A DNA stretch of 64,000 nt from CAVOXO01 sp963700425 (GCA_963700425.1 CAVOXO010000001.1:1178001-1242000); one strand, 5' to 3'; counted from the first letter of the stretch, positions 18,820 to 27,713 are shown. Notes: generated from the sequence alone by a model not told the origin. Numbers and translations: made by a program.

Positions 18820-19965
18820 GTGAACCCCCAAGGCTTTCAGATGTGGACGGCAAATCTGGGGATCAAGGACGACAGCGCGGACTTCGCGCTCGTCGTCAGC
18901 GACCGCCCGGCAACCGCCTGCGGCGTCTACACGTCGTCGCGCTTCGCCGGCCCCAGTGTGACGCTCTCGCGCGAGGTCACCCGGAACGGCTCCGCCAGGG
19001 CGGTCGTGGTCATTTCGAAGAACGCGAACGTGGCCAACGGTGCCGGCGGAATCGCCGACGCGCTGGAGCTGCAACGCCTGGCGGCGGTGGCCGCGGCAGT
19101 GGATCCGGGCGAGGTCGTGGTGGCGTCCACCGGAGTGATCGGCCGCCGGTACCCGATGGACATCATCGAGGCCGGACTCCCCCGGGCCACGGCCGCCGAG
19201 CCGGCGTCGAGCTTCGACGACGTGGCCCGAGCCATCATGACCACCGACACCACGGCGAAGATCTCCCGCCGCTCGGTGGGGGACGCGTCGCTGGTCGGCG
19301 TGGCCAAGGGCGTGGGCATGATCGAACCCAACATGGCCACGATGCTGGCGTTCTTCTTCACCGACGCTGCCGTCGCCGCGCCGGACCTCGACTCCGCGTT
19401 CCGGAGGGTGGTCGACGTCACCTTCAATGCCCTGTCGATCGACACCGACACGTCCACGAGCGACACAGCCGTGATTCTCGCCAACGGGGCGGCCGGCTCG
19501 GTCGACCCCGACCACTTCGAATCCGCTCTCGGTGAGGTCGCCAGAGAGCTCGTGCTGAAATTGGCCGCCGACGGGGAAGGCGCCACGAAGGTGATCGAGG
19601 CAACGGTGTCCGGGGCGCGGGATGCGGATCAGGCTCGACGGGTCGCCAAGTCGATTGTCAACTCGCCCCTGGTCAAGACGGCGGTCCACGGCAGTGATCC
19701 CAATTGGGGGCGTATCGCCATGGCCGTGGGGAAGTGCGAGGACGACCTCGACATCGACCCCGACCGGGTCGCCATCACCATCGGCGACGTGGGGATGTAT
19801 CCCGCTGAGGCGACCCGGGGCGCTCTGGCCGAGGCCGAGAAGCACATGTCGGGCGATCATGTCCGTCTCGGGGTGTCGCTCGGCATCGGAGCGGCCTCGT
19901 TCACCGCGTACGGTTGCGACCTCACCGACGGCTACGTCCGCGTCAACGCCGACTACACGACCTGA
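18820..19965 (+). CDS. argJ: Glutamate N-acetyltransferase / amino-acid N-acetyltransferase
   Basis: 381 residues, normal for ArgJ. It recycles the acetyl group from N-acetylornithine to glutamate and, in bifunctional forms, also uses acetyl-CoA. The autocleavage site is MIEPNMATMLAF, with the nucleophile Thr at about residue 174 releasing alpha and beta chains. KISRRSVGDASLVGVAKGVG and the C-terminal HGSDPNWGRIAMAVG are also family hallmarks. The GTG at 18820 follows a TACGCT element by 7 nt; an upstream ATG at 18784 lies inside the operator. It is the first gene of argJBDFRGH. Confidence 0.93.
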   Translation: MNPQGFQMWTANLGIKDDSADFALVVSDRPATACGVYTSSRFAGPSVTLSREVTRNGSARAVVVISKNANVANGAGGIADALELQRLAAVAAAVDPGEVVVASTGVIGRRYPMDIIEAGLPRATAAEPASSFDDVARAIMTTDTTAKISRRSVGDASLVGVAKGVGMIEPNMATMLAFFFTDAAVAAPDLDSAFRRVVDVTFNALSIDTDTSTSDTAVILANGAAGSVDPDHFESALGEVARELVLKLAADGEGATKVIEATVSGARDADQARRVAKSIVNSPLVKTAVHGSDPNWGRIAMAVGKCEDDLDIDPDRVAITIGDVGMYPAEATRGALAEAEKHMSGDHVRLGVSLGIGAASFTAYGCDLTDGYVRVNADYTT

Positions 19966-19971
19966 GCTGAC

Positions 19972-20847
19972 ATGAACGACAGCACCCACGCCTCCGTGCG
20001 CCCCGCCATCGACGTCCTGTTGCAGGCGCTGCCCTACATCCAACGGTTCCGCGGCCGCGTCGTGGTCGTGAAGTTCGGCGGCAACGCGATGGAATCGGAC
20101 GAGCTGTTCGATCAGTTCGCGACCGACATCGTCCTCATGCACTCGGTCGGCATCAAGCCCGTCGTCGTCCACGGTGGCGGGCCCCAGATCGGCGAGTGGA
20201 TGGCCAAGCTGGGTCGGACCTCGGAGTTCGTCGACGGCCAGCGGGTCACCGACGCCGAGACCCTCGAGGTCGCTCGGATGGTGCTGATCGGCAAGGTGAA
20301 CAGCGACATCATCGCCGCACTCAACCGCCACGGCCCCGTGGCCGTCGGCCTCAGTGGCCAGGCGGCGCGGCTCATCGAGGCCGCCCCCCGCCATCCCGAT
20401 CTCGGTTTCGTCGGAGACGTGGTCGGTGTCAACACCGAGATCGTCGACCGGGTTCTGGCCATGGACATGGTCCCGGTGATCTCCACCATCGCTTCGGACG
20501 AGTCCGGGCAGGCCTACAACATCAACGCGGACGTGGCTGCGGCGGCAGTGGCCGAGGCTCTCGCCGCGTTCAAGCTGATCTTCCTGACCGACGTCTCAGG
20601 GGTACTCGCCGATGTCGACGATCCGTCGTCGCTCCTCCACACCGTGTCGCCCTCCTCCGCTCGCGAACTGATCGCCACCGGCGCCATCTCCGGTGGCATG
20701 ATCCCCAAGATCGAGGGGTGTCTGGCCGCTCTGCGCAACGGCGTGGAGCACGTGCACCTCATCGACGGACGACTTCCCCACGTCCTGCTCGCCGAACTGT
20801 TCACCGATGCCGGGGTGGGAACGATGCTGCGGAGCGACCGACCATGA
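19972..20847 (+). CDS. argB: Acetylglutamate kinase
   Basis: 291 residues. It phosphorylates N-acetylglutamate, the second committed step of arginine synthesis. VVVKFGGNAMESDELFDQF carries the phosphate-binding Lys and Gly-Gly; VVVHGGGPQIGEWMAKLG binds acetylglutamate; VPVISTIASDESGQAYNINADVAA and SGGMIPKIEGCLAAL complete the active site. An N-terminal helix of about 25 residues before the kinase core is typical of arginine-inhibited hexameric enzymes. It is separated from argJ by 6 nt and overlaps argD by 4 nt. Confidence 0.95.
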   Translation: MNDSTHASVRPAIDVLLQALPYIQRFRGRVVVVKFGGNAMESDELFDQFATDIVLMHSVGIKPVVVHGGGPQIGEWMAKLGRTSEFVDGQRVTDAETLEVARMVLIGKVNSDIIAALNRHGPVAVGLSGQAARLIEAAPRHPDLGFVGDVVGVNTEIVDRVLAMDMVPVISTIASDESGQAYNINADVAAAAVAEALAAFKLIFLTDVSGVLADVDDPSSLLHTVSPSSARELIATGAISGGMIPKIEGCLAALRNGVEHVHLIDGRLPHVLLAELFTDAGVGTMLRSDRP

Positions 20848-22049
20848 GCGCGGCGTCCAACGATTCCGTGGCCAGGGCTCACGCGAGCGCCATGGGCGCG
20901 GTTGACGAGCCGTGGTGCCCACTGATGCCCACGTACGGCGCACCGCTGGTCAGCTTCGTTTCCGGTGAGGGCTCGTGGCTGGTGGATCGTGACGGCCGCC
21001 GCTACCTGGACCTCCTGAGCGGTCTGGCGGTGACCTCGCTCGGGCACAGCCACCCCGACGTGGCCGCGGCGATCGCACGACAGGCCGCCACCCTGAGTCA
21101 CGTCTCTAACCTCTTCGGCACCGAGCACAACGGCCCCGTCGCCCGTCGTCTCGACGACCTTCTCGGTGGCGACGGCCAGGTGTTCTTCTGCAACTCGGGT
21201 GCCGAGGCGAACGAAGCGGCCATCAAGTTGGCCCGCAAGTTCGGCGGGCGCGGTCGCCACGTCGTGGTGAGCGCGTTCGGAAGCTTTCACGGCCGGACCC
21301 TGGCGACTCTGCACGCCACGGGCCAACCGCAGAAGCACGAGGCGTTCCAGCCGCTGCCCGAGGGATTCCGCCACGTTGCCGTCGACGACGTCGACGCGTT
21401 GGAGCGGTCACTCGACCCCACGGTCGCTGCCGTGCTGCTCGAGCCGATCCAGGGCGAGGGAGGGGTCGTTGAGCTCTCCGACGACTACCTCCACGCCGTG
21501 AGGTCGCTCTGCGACGAGCGGGGTGTGCTCCTGATGTTCGACGAGGTCCAGACGGGACTTGGGCGCACGGGGGAGTGGTTCGCTCATCAGCACGCCGGCG
21601 TCCGACCCGATGTCGTGACGATGGCGAAGGCGCTCGGCAACGGAATGCCGATCGGAGCCTGTTGGGCGCGGCGCGACGTCGCTGCCGCCTTCGAGCCCGG
21701 TGATCACGCCACGACATTCGGTGGTCAGCCGCTCGCCACCGCCGCAGCGCGGGCCGTACTCGACGTGATGGAGCGTGAGGACGTGCCGGCCAGAGCACGA
21801 CGAGCGGGTGACAGGTTCCGGGCCGGGCTGGCCGACGCTCCGGGGATCGTGTCGGTACGGGGACGAGGGCTGCTGATCGCTCTCGAGTTGGATCGGGTGC
21901 CGGCGGGCGATGCCGCCGCCCGGCTCATGGAGCGCGGTGTGATCGTCAATGCGGTGACTCCGTCGGCGCTTCGGCTGGCGCCGTCCCTACTCATCGGCGA
22001 GGAGGAGATCGACCTCGCCGTCTCACATCTCATCGAGGTGAGCACATGA
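20844..22049 (+). CDS. argD: Acetylornithine aminotransferase
   Basis: 401 residues, class III PLP aminotransferase. GLAVTSLGHSHPDV, FFCNSGAEANEAAIKLARKF and GSFHGRTLATLHATGQ bind the cofactor phosphate. LMFDEVQTGLGRTG has the Asp that contacts the PLP nitrogen, and TMAKALGNGMPIG contains the Schiff-base Lys at about residue 262. It converts N-acetylglutamate semialdehyde to N-acetylornithine using glutamate. The ATG at 20844 overlaps the argB stop (ATGA), and the gene's own stop overlaps argF by 4 nt. Confidence 0.95.
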   Translation: MSAASNDSVARAHASAMGAVDEPWCPLMPTYGAPLVSFVSGEGSWLVDRDGRRYLDLLSGLAVTSLGHSHPDVAAAIARQAATLSHVSNLFGTEHNGPVARRLDDLLGGDGQVFFCNSGAEANEAAIKLARKFGGRGRHVVVSAFGSFHGRTLATLHATGQPQKHEAFQPLPEGFRHVAVDDVDALERSLDPTVAAVLLEPIQGEGGVVELSDDYLHAVRSLCDERGVLLMFDEVQTGLGRTGEWFAHQHAGVRPDVVTMAKALGNGMPIGACWARRDVAAAFEPGDHATTFGGQPLATAAARAVLDVMEREDVPARARRAGDRFRAGLADAPGIVSVRGRGLLIALELDRVPAGDAAARLMERGVIVNAVTPSALRLAPSLLIGEEEIDLAVSHLIEVST

Positions 22050-22942
22050 CCCGTCATTTCCTCGAGATCGACGATCTCGGCCCGCACGAACTCGTCGAGG
22101 TGCTCGACAACTCCGAGCGGATTCCGCCACCGCTGGTACTCGAGCGCCGCGGCGTCGCCCTCCTCTTCGAGAAGCCGTCGACGCGGACCCGCCATTCCAT
22201 GGAGATCGCCACCATCGAGCTCGGTGGCCATCCCCTCTATGTCCGTCCCGAGGAGGTGGGTCTCGACGAGCGCGAAAGCGTCGAGGACGTGACCCGCACC
22301 CTGATGGGATACCACGCCATCCTCGCAGCCAGGGTCTTCGATCACGCCACGCTTCGGCGCATGGCCGCAGTCTCCTCGGTGCCCGTCGTGAACCTCCTCT
22401 CCGACGACGCCCACCCGATACAGGTGCTCGCCGATCTCCTCACCCTCCGCCAGGAGTTCGGTCGCCTCGACGGGCTGACGGTCGCCTATGTGGGAGACGC
22501 CAACAACATGTGCCGGTCCCTCGCGCTCGGCCTCGACATGTGTGGTTCGCGCCTCGTGGTGGCCCATCCCGACGGCTACGGCTTCGATGACGAGGCGAGA
22601 TCAGCACTCGCGAGGGCCGGGACGACGGTCGAGGAGACCGAGGACCCCGCGGCCGCCGTGCACTCCGCCGATGTCGTGTACACCGACGCCTGGTACTCGA
22701 TGGGCCAGGAGGTCGAGGCGGCGCAGCGTCGTATCGACTTCGAACGGTTCCGGGTCGACGAGGACCTGATGGGCGGGGCAGCCGATCACGCGGTGTTTCT
22801 CCATTGCCTGCCGGCGCACCGGGGAGATGAGGCCACCGACGGGGTTCTCGATGGCGATCGCTCGCGGATCTTCCGCCAGGCCCACAACCGGCGCCACTCG
22901 GCGCGGGGCCTGCTGATGTTCCTCGGGGAGGGTCCGACATGA
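22046..22942 (+). CDS. argF: Ornithine carbamoyltransferase
   Basis: 298 residues, normal length. It makes citrulline from ornithine and carbamoyl phosphate. LFEKPSTRTRHSMEIA is the carbamoyl-phosphate-binding STRTR motif; PVVNLLSDDAHPIQVLADLL has the domain-joining region; VYTDAWYSMG binds ornithine; and VFLHCLPAHRGDE contains the catalytic HCLP. It sits between argD and argR with 4-nt overlaps on both sides. Confidence 0.95.
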   Translation: MTRHFLEIDDLGPHELVEVLDNSERIPPPLVLERRGVALLFEKPSTRTRHSMEIATIELGGHPLYVRPEEVGLDERESVEDVTRTLMGYHAILAARVFDHATLRRMAAVSSVPVVNLLSDDAHPIQVLADLLTLRQEFGRLDGLTVAYVGDANNMCRSLALGLDMCGSRLVVAHPDGYGFDDEARSALARAGTTVEETEDPAAAVHSADVVYTDAWYSMGQEVEAAQRRIDFERFRVDEDLMGGAADHAVFLHCLPAHRGDEATDGVLDGDRSRIFRQAHNRRHSARGLLMFLGEGPT

Positions 22943-23412
22943 CCGCCCGGATGAACAAGGCGGCCCGCCAACACCGGATCTCGTCGATCCTCGAGGACCA
23001 TCAGGTCACGAATCAGGCCCGGTTGGTCGAGTTGCTGGGCGAAGCGGGCGTGACCGTCAATCAGGCGACGGTGAGCCGCGATCTCGAAGAGATGGGCGCC
23101 ATCAAGGTCCGGGTCCCCGGCGGTGACACGGCGTATGCGATTCCCGAGCTGCCGTTCGACCAGGTGGCTCCGCCCGACCACCTCCGGCGGGTGCTCGGCG
23201 AGTGGGTCGTTCAGGTCGAACGAAGTGGGGATCTGCTGGTGGTCCGCACGCCGCCGGGATCCGCGCACGTGGTGGGGTCCGCCATCGATCGGAGTTCGCT
23301 GCCCTCGGTGCTCGGAACGGTTGCCGGAGACGACACCCTCCTCGTCGTGGCGCGGGAGGGCGACGGGAACTCCCTGCGGGTCGGTCTCGAGGAGCTGGCC
23401 GGCCTGGCCTGA
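22939..23412 (+). CDS. argR: Arginine repressor
   Basis: 157 residues. The N-terminal winged helix (RISSILEDHQVTNQARLVEL, then VNQATVSRDLEEMGAIKVRV) holds the SR recognition-helix pair. The C-terminal half (VRTPPGSAHVVGSAIDRS, LPSVLGTVAGDDTLLVVARE) is the arginine-binding hexamerisation domain with its GTxAGDDT loop. It probably binds the TGCRT repeats at 18775-18799 when arginine is plentiful, which would make the operon autoregulated. It is the last of five translationally coupled genes; argG follows after 63 nt with its own promoter candidate. Confidence 0.93.
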   Translation: MTARMNKAARQHRISSILEDHQVTNQARLVELLGEAGVTVNQATVSRDLEEMGAIKVRVPGGDTAYAIPELPFDQVAPPDHLRRVLGEWVVQVERSGDLLVVRTPPGSAHVVGSAIDRSSLPSVLGTVAGDDTLLVVAREGDGNSLRVGLEELAGLA

Positions 23413-23429
23413 GTGTCGAACCCCGGCGC

Positions 23430-23435
23430 TAGTGT
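23430..23435 (+). promoter_or_regulatory. -10-like element upstream of argG
   Basis: TAGTGT, about 40 nt before ATG 23476, leaving a short leader with the AAGGAAAGG ribosome site at about 23459-23467. It suggests that argGH can be transcribed separately from argJBDFR. No TGCAT repeats were seen here. Confidence 0.35.
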
Positions 23436-23475
23436 CACCCGCGACGCAGTGCCCCGAGCAAGGAAAGGTCTCCAC

Positions 23476-24669
23476 ATGGCGAAGAAGGTGGTCCTGGCAT
23501 ACAGCGGAGGGCTGGATACATCGGTGGCAGTCCGATGGATGATCGAGAACCTCGGTGTGGAAGTGGTGTGCCTGTCGGCCAATATCGGCCAGGAGGGATC
23601 GCTCGAGGGCAATCGCGCCAAAGCGCTGGGGGCCGGAGCGATCGCCTACGAGGAACTCGACCTACGGGATGAATTCGCCCGGGACTACCTGGCACCGGTG
23701 ATCAAGGCCAACGCCCTGTACGAGGACCAGTACCCGTTGGTCTCGGCGCTCAGTCGCCCGCTGATCGTGGAGAAGCAGGTGGAACTGGCCCGCCGACACG
23801 GAGCCGACGGGGTGGCGCACGGCTGCACCGGCAAGGGCAACGACCAGGTCCGCTTCGAGGTGTCGACGATGGCACTCGCCCCCGATCTCGAACTGGTCGC
23901 GCCCGTCCGCAATTGGGGGTTCACCCGGGAGGACTCGATCGCGTATGCGGCGCGCCACGGCATCCCGGTGTCGGCCACCAAGGAGAAGCTGTACTCGATC
24001 GACGACAACCTCTGGGGACGGGCGATCGAGTGCGGCGAGATGGAGGATCCCTGGAACATCCCACCCGAGGGCGTCTGGCAGATGACGATCCAGACCGCGA
24101 CCGAGCCGCGTGATCTGGTGATCGGATTCCACGACGGTGTCCCGACCTCGCTGGACGGCGAGCCCTTCGCCCTGCACGACCTCATCGCGACCCTCAACGC
24201 GGTCGTCGGATCCTACGGGTGGGGTCGTCTCGACATGGTCGAGAACCGCCGGGTGGGGATCAAGAGCCGCGAAACGTATGAGGCGCCGGGGGCCCTGGCG
24301 ATCATGCTGGCGCACCGGGACCTCGAATCGATCACGGTGGAGCGTGATCTCCAGCGTGAGAAGGTCCGTCTTCAGCACCGCTATGCCGAACTGGTCTACG
24401 ACGGGCTGTGGTTCTCGCCGCTGCGCGCCGCCCTCGACGCGTTCGTGGATGAGTCGCAGCGCTTCGTCACGGGCGAGGTGCGTCTGCGTCTGGAGCCGGG
24501 GAAGTGCTTCGTCACCGGGCGCCGATCGCCGCACAGCCTCTATGACTACGGGCTGGCCACCTACGACTCGGCCGACCGGTTCCGGCATTCCGACTCGGAG
24601 GGATTCGTCCAGCTGTGGGGCCTGGGGGTCAAGACCTGGGCATCGGTACAGGGCCGACAGGAGGAGTGA
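23476..24669 (+). CDS. argG: Argininosuccinate synthase
   Basis: 397 residues, normal for the type I enzyme. KVVLAYSGGLDTSVAVRWM is the PP-loop that binds ATP and activates citrulline. HGCTGKGNDQVRFE and EDPWNIPPEGVWQ are substrate contacts, and TYEAPGALAIMLAHRDLESI is a family block. It condenses citrulline and aspartate. The ATG at 23476 has AAGGAAAGG upstream; a longer version from 23413 would overlap argR's end and the promoter. argH follows after only 2 nt. Confidence 0.95.
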   Translation: MAKKVVLAYSGGLDTSVAVRWMIENLGVEVVCLSANIGQEGSLEGNRAKALGAGAIAYEELDLRDEFARDYLAPVIKANALYEDQYPLVSALSRPLIVEKQVELARRHGADGVAHGCTGKGNDQVRFEVSTMALAPDLELVAPVRNWGFTREDSIAYAARHGIPVSATKEKLYSIDDNLWGRAIECGEMEDPWNIPPEGVWQMTIQTATEPRDLVIGFHDGVPTSLDGEPFALHDLIATLNAVVGSYGWGRLDMVENRRVGIKSRETYEAPGALAIMLAHRDLESITVERDLQREKVRLQHRYAELVYDGLWFSPLRAALDAFVDESQRFVTGEVRLRLEPGKCFVTGRRSPHSLYDYGLATYDSADRFRHSDSEGFVQLWGLGVKTWASVQGRQEE

Positions 24670-24671
24670 CG

Positions 24672-26117
24672 GTGACGCCCGGCACGCCGCCCGAGCCCGA
24701 TCGCTCCGCAGCGCCGCTGTGGCACGGCCGTTTCGACGACGGTCCCGCCGACGAGCTCTGGGAGTACACCCTGAGTCTCCCCTTCGATCAGCGCCTCCAC
24801 CCCTTCGACATCGCCGGATGTGTCGCACACGCCGAAGGTCTGGGCCAGGTCGGGCTCCTCGACCCCGACGAACTCGAGGCCGTGACGTCCGCGCTCGAGA
24901 CGACCCGCCGGGAGCTCGATGAACGACGGTTCGACTTCGCTCCGACCGACGAGGACATCCACACCGCGATCGAGCGCCGGGTCACCGAGCTGGCGGGCGC
25001 AGCGGGCGCCAAGCTGCACACCGGTCGAAGCCGCAACGACCAGGTCGCCACCGCATTCCGCCTGTTCGTCAGGCACGCGAACGCAGATGTCGCCCGGCGC
25101 CTGGTGGCCCTCCAGCAGGTGCTCGTGGACCTCGCCGAGAGGGCGGGCGACACCTACCTGCCGGGATACACCCACCTCCAGCAGGCCCAACCCGTGTTGT
25201 TGAGTCACCACTTCCTCGCCCATTTCTGGGCTCTTTCGCGTGACATGTCCCGCCTGGTCGACGGCAACCGTCGTGCCGACGTGTCGCCGCTGGGAGCGGG
25301 CGCACTGGCAGGGTCCTCGTTGCCACTCGATCCCGCTTCGACCGCCACCCGCCTCGGGTTCTCTCGTGCCTTCGACAACTCGCTGGACGCGGTGTCCGAC
25401 CGCGATTTCGTCGCAGAATCGTTGTTCACCATGGCCCTCATCGGGGTCCACCTGTCGCGAATCGGCGAGGAGATCGTGGTGTGGTCGAGTGAGGAGTTCG
25501 GTTTCGTGAGCCTCGACGATGCCTACTCCACGGGGTCGTCCATGCTCCCGCAGAAGAAGAACCCCGACATCGCCGAACTGGCACGCGGCAAGACGGGGCG
25601 GGTGATCGGCAACCTCACCGCCCTTCTGGTCACCCTCAAGGGGTTGCCGCTGGCCTACAACCGCGATCTCCAGGAGGACAAGGAGCCGTTCTTCGACAGC
25701 TACGACCAGATCCGCCGTGGGCTCCCCGCCGTGGCGGGAATGCTCGCCACGATGACCGTCCGCCCCGATGTGATGGCCGCCTCGGCCGACAGTCCTTTCG
25801 GAGTCGCCACCGACCTCGCGGAGTTCCTGGTCAGGGGCGGCATGCCGTTCCGCGACGCCCATGCCGTCGTGGGCGAACTGGTGCGCCGTGCTCTGGCCGA
25901 GGATCGTTCGCTGCTCGATCTCGCAGCCGCCGATCCGCGACTGGGCAACGAGGCGGCGGCTCTCGGGAAGCCGGGCGTACCGGTCACGATGAGGACCACA
26001 CCGGGTGGGGCCGGGCCCCGACCGGTGCAGAACCAGCTCGTCTCGGCCCGCCGCCAACTGGAGTCCGACCGATCCGATGCCGACGGGCTCGGAGCGGGGG
26101 AGCCGACCGGGAGGTGA
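24672..26117 (+). CDS. argH: Argininosuccinate lyase
   Basis: 481 residues from GTG 24672, with GAGGAG just upstream. Fumarase/aspartase superfamily: HTGRSRNDQVATAFRLFVR, GYTHLQQAQPVLLSHHFLAH and GSSMLPQKKNPDIAELARGK (the GSxxMxxKxN signature with the mobile catalytic serine loop) are intact. It splits argininosuccinate into arginine and fumarate. Its stop overlaps the start of a thioesterase gene by 4 nt, so the arginine operon reads on into three unrelated genes. Confidence 0.95.
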   Translation: MTPGTPPEPDRSAAPLWHGRFDDGPADELWEYTLSLPFDQRLHPFDIAGCVAHAEGLGQVGLLDPDELEAVTSALETTRRELDERRFDFAPTDEDIHTAIERRVTELAGAAGAKLHTGRSRNDQVATAFRLFVRHANADVARRLVALQQVLVDLAERAGDTYLPGYTHLQQAQPVLLSHHFLAHFWALSRDMSRLVDGNRRADVSPLGAGALAGSSLPLDPASTATRLGFSRAFDNSLDAVSDRDFVAESLFTMALIGVHLSRIGEEIVVWSSEEFGFVSLDDAYSTGSSMLPQKKNPDIAELARGKTGRVIGNLTALLVTLKGLPLAYNRDLQEDKEPFFDSYDQIRRGLPAVAGMLATMTVRPDVMAASADSPFGVATDLAEFLVRGGMPFRDAHAVVGELVRRALAEDRSLLDLAAADPRLGNEAAALGKPGVPVTMRTTPGGAGPRPVQNQLVSARRQLESDRSDADGLGAGEPTGR

Positions 26118-26536
26118 GTGGAGAGGGGTTCGTTCACTCCGTCGACGTCCGCTACGGGGAATGCGACGCCCAGGGCGTCGTCTTCAATGCGAACTTCCTG
26201 GTCTACGTCGACGATGCCATGGACCACTGGGTCCGGTCGGGACCCGACGTCGGATGGACCGAGGATTGGGACGTGATGTTGAAGCGAGCCGAGGTCGAAT
26301 GGTCTGCTCCGGTCCGTTGGCCGTCCGTCGTGGAGATCCGACCTGCCGTCACCCGGTGGGGTTCGACCAGCTTCGACGTCCGGTTCGAGCTCGACGTCGA
26401 TTCCGGCCAGGGGCCCGATCGCGTGGCCGTCGTGGACATCACCTACGTGTCGATCGATTCGTCCACCGGATCGACGATGATCACCCCCGATCTCGTGAGG
26501 AGCGTCCTCGGCGGCAACCGGGCCGGGGGGCGATGA
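26114..26536 (+). CDS. Acyl-CoA thioesterase, 4HBT hotdog family
   Basis: 140 residues. VRYGECDAQGVVFNANFLVY is the 4-hydroxybenzoyl-CoA thioesterase-type active-site segment: an Asp in a DxxGVVFxxxY setting starts the long helix of the hotdog fold. The helix continues VDDAMDHW and the second half has RWGSTSFDVRFEL. It would hydrolyse an acyl- or aromatic-CoA in the cytosol; the substrate is unknown. GTG 26114 overlaps the argH stop, and the stop overlaps mpg by 4 nt. Confidence 0.78.
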   Translation: MSGEGFVHSVDVRYGECDAQGVVFNANFLVYVDDAMDHWVRSGPDVGWTEDWDVMLKRAEVEWSAPVRWPSVVEIRPAVTRWGSTSFDVRFELDVDSGQGPDRVAVVDITYVSIDSSTGSTMITPDLVRSVLGGNRAGGR

Positions 26537-27105
26537 TTCCGGTCAACGCCAGAGACCTGGTTGCCGACGCTCCCGATCTCGCGCCCTGGCTGCTCAACAA
26601 GGTTCTCGCGGTCGACGACTCCATGATCAGGATCGTCGAGGTGGAAGCGTACGGCGGTACCGACGATGACGCCTCTCACGCCCGCTGCGGGCCGACGCGC
26701 CGGAACCGCCGGATGTTCGAGACGGGCGGACATCTCTATGTGTACCTGATCTACGGGTTGCACTACTGCGCCAATGTGGTCAGCGGCACCGCTGGCGACG
26801 GGCAGGCCGTTCTGATCAGGGCGGGTGAACCGATCGGCGGGATCGGCGACATGGAGCGTCGGCGCCCCCGACCCGATCGCCGCGAACTCTGCAACGGCCC
26901 GGCCAAGCTCACCCAGGCCCTGGGCATAGGTGCATCCGACGACGGAACGCGGCTGTGGGACGCCGACTCCAGGATCCGCGTCTGTGCCGACGGCATGCCG
27001 CCGCCGTCCCGCCCGGCGACGGGTCCCAGGATCGGGATCTCCAGGGCGATCGACCGGCCGTGGCGATTCTGGGTTCCCGAATCGCCATGGGTGTCCACGC
27101 GGTGA
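26533..27105 (+). CDS. mpg: DNA-3-methyladenine glycosylase, AAG/MPG family
   Basis: 190 residues. IVEVEAYGGTDDDASHARCG has the catalytic Glu that activates water and the ASHA loop; RRNRRMFETGGHLYVYLIYG has the Tyr that intercalates into DNA; LHYCANVVSG and NGPAKLTQALGI are the other family blocks. It removes alkylated purines such as 3-methyladenine and hypoxanthine. In M. tuberculosis mpg also lies between the arginine genes and tyrS. It overlaps the thioesterase by 4 nt. Confidence 0.88.
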   Translation: MIPVNARDLVADAPDLAPWLLNKVLAVDDSMIRIVEVEAYGGTDDDASHARCGPTRRNRRMFETGGHLYVYLIYGLHYCANVVSGTAGDGQAVLIRAGEPIGGIGDMERRRPRPDRRELCNGPAKLTQALGIGASDDGTRLWDADSRIRVCADGMPPPSRPATGPRIGISRAIDRPWRFWVPESPWVSTR

Positions 27106-27713
27106 CCTCGTGGACGGTCCACGATGCGAGGCTGGCTCCCTCGTCGGACACCGATCTGGCGCTCGAGGCCGTGCGGTCGGTGCCGCCGGCGGACGACGCG
27201 ATGGAGGCGCACCGCGACGTTCTCGCGTATCTGATCGGCACCCAACCCGACATCGCGCGTCGATCGTGCCGTCCCGGCCACCTGACGGGCTCGGCCTGTG
27301 TCATCGACCCCGTGCGAGGCGCCATGGTGGTTCTGCTCCACACGAAGCTGGGCAAGTGGCTCCAACCCGGGGGCCATGCGGACGGTGACACCAATCTCGC
27401 CGGCGTGGCGATCAGGGAAGCGACCGAGGAGACCGGGATCGACGGCCTGGCCGTCGATCCTGTTCCCGTCGACGTGGACATTCATCGGGTCTCGCCCCCC
27501 GACGACACGCCGCACCTCCATCTCGACGTCCGATTCCTCGTCCTCGCTCCGGCCGGAGCGCTGGTGACGATCAACCACGAATCCAGGGATTTCCGCTGGG
27601 TGGGCCTCGATGATCTCGACGTGATCGGCGCCGATCCGTCACTCCGCCGGATGGCGGACGCGGGGTTCGCCCGGGCGGCGGACCACCCGAGTCAGACGTC
27701 GCCGGGGGTCTGA
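27102..27713 (+). CDS. NUDIX hydrolase
   Basis: About 203 residues. The NUDIX helix region is GHADGDTNLAGVAI followed by REATEETGIDG, giving the REUxEExGU core. The first Glu of the usual GX5EX7 pattern is a Thr, as often seen in relatives with the GGHxDGD form. The family cleaves nucleoside diphosphates linked to another group; the substrate is unknown. GTG 27102 gives the 4-nt overlap with mpg; ATG 27087 is a possible alternative. The gene converges on the next one with a 22-nt overlap. Confidence 0.78.
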   Translation: MTSWTVHDARLAPSSDTDLALEAVRSVPPADDAMEAHRDVLAYLIGTQPDIARRSCRPGHLTGSACVIDPVRGAMVVLLHTKLGKWLQPGGHADGDTNLAGVAIREATEETGIDGLAVDPVPVDVDIHRVSPPDDTPHLHLDVRFLVLAPAGALVTINHESRDFRWVGLDDLDVIGADPSLRRMADAGFARAADHPSQTSPGV

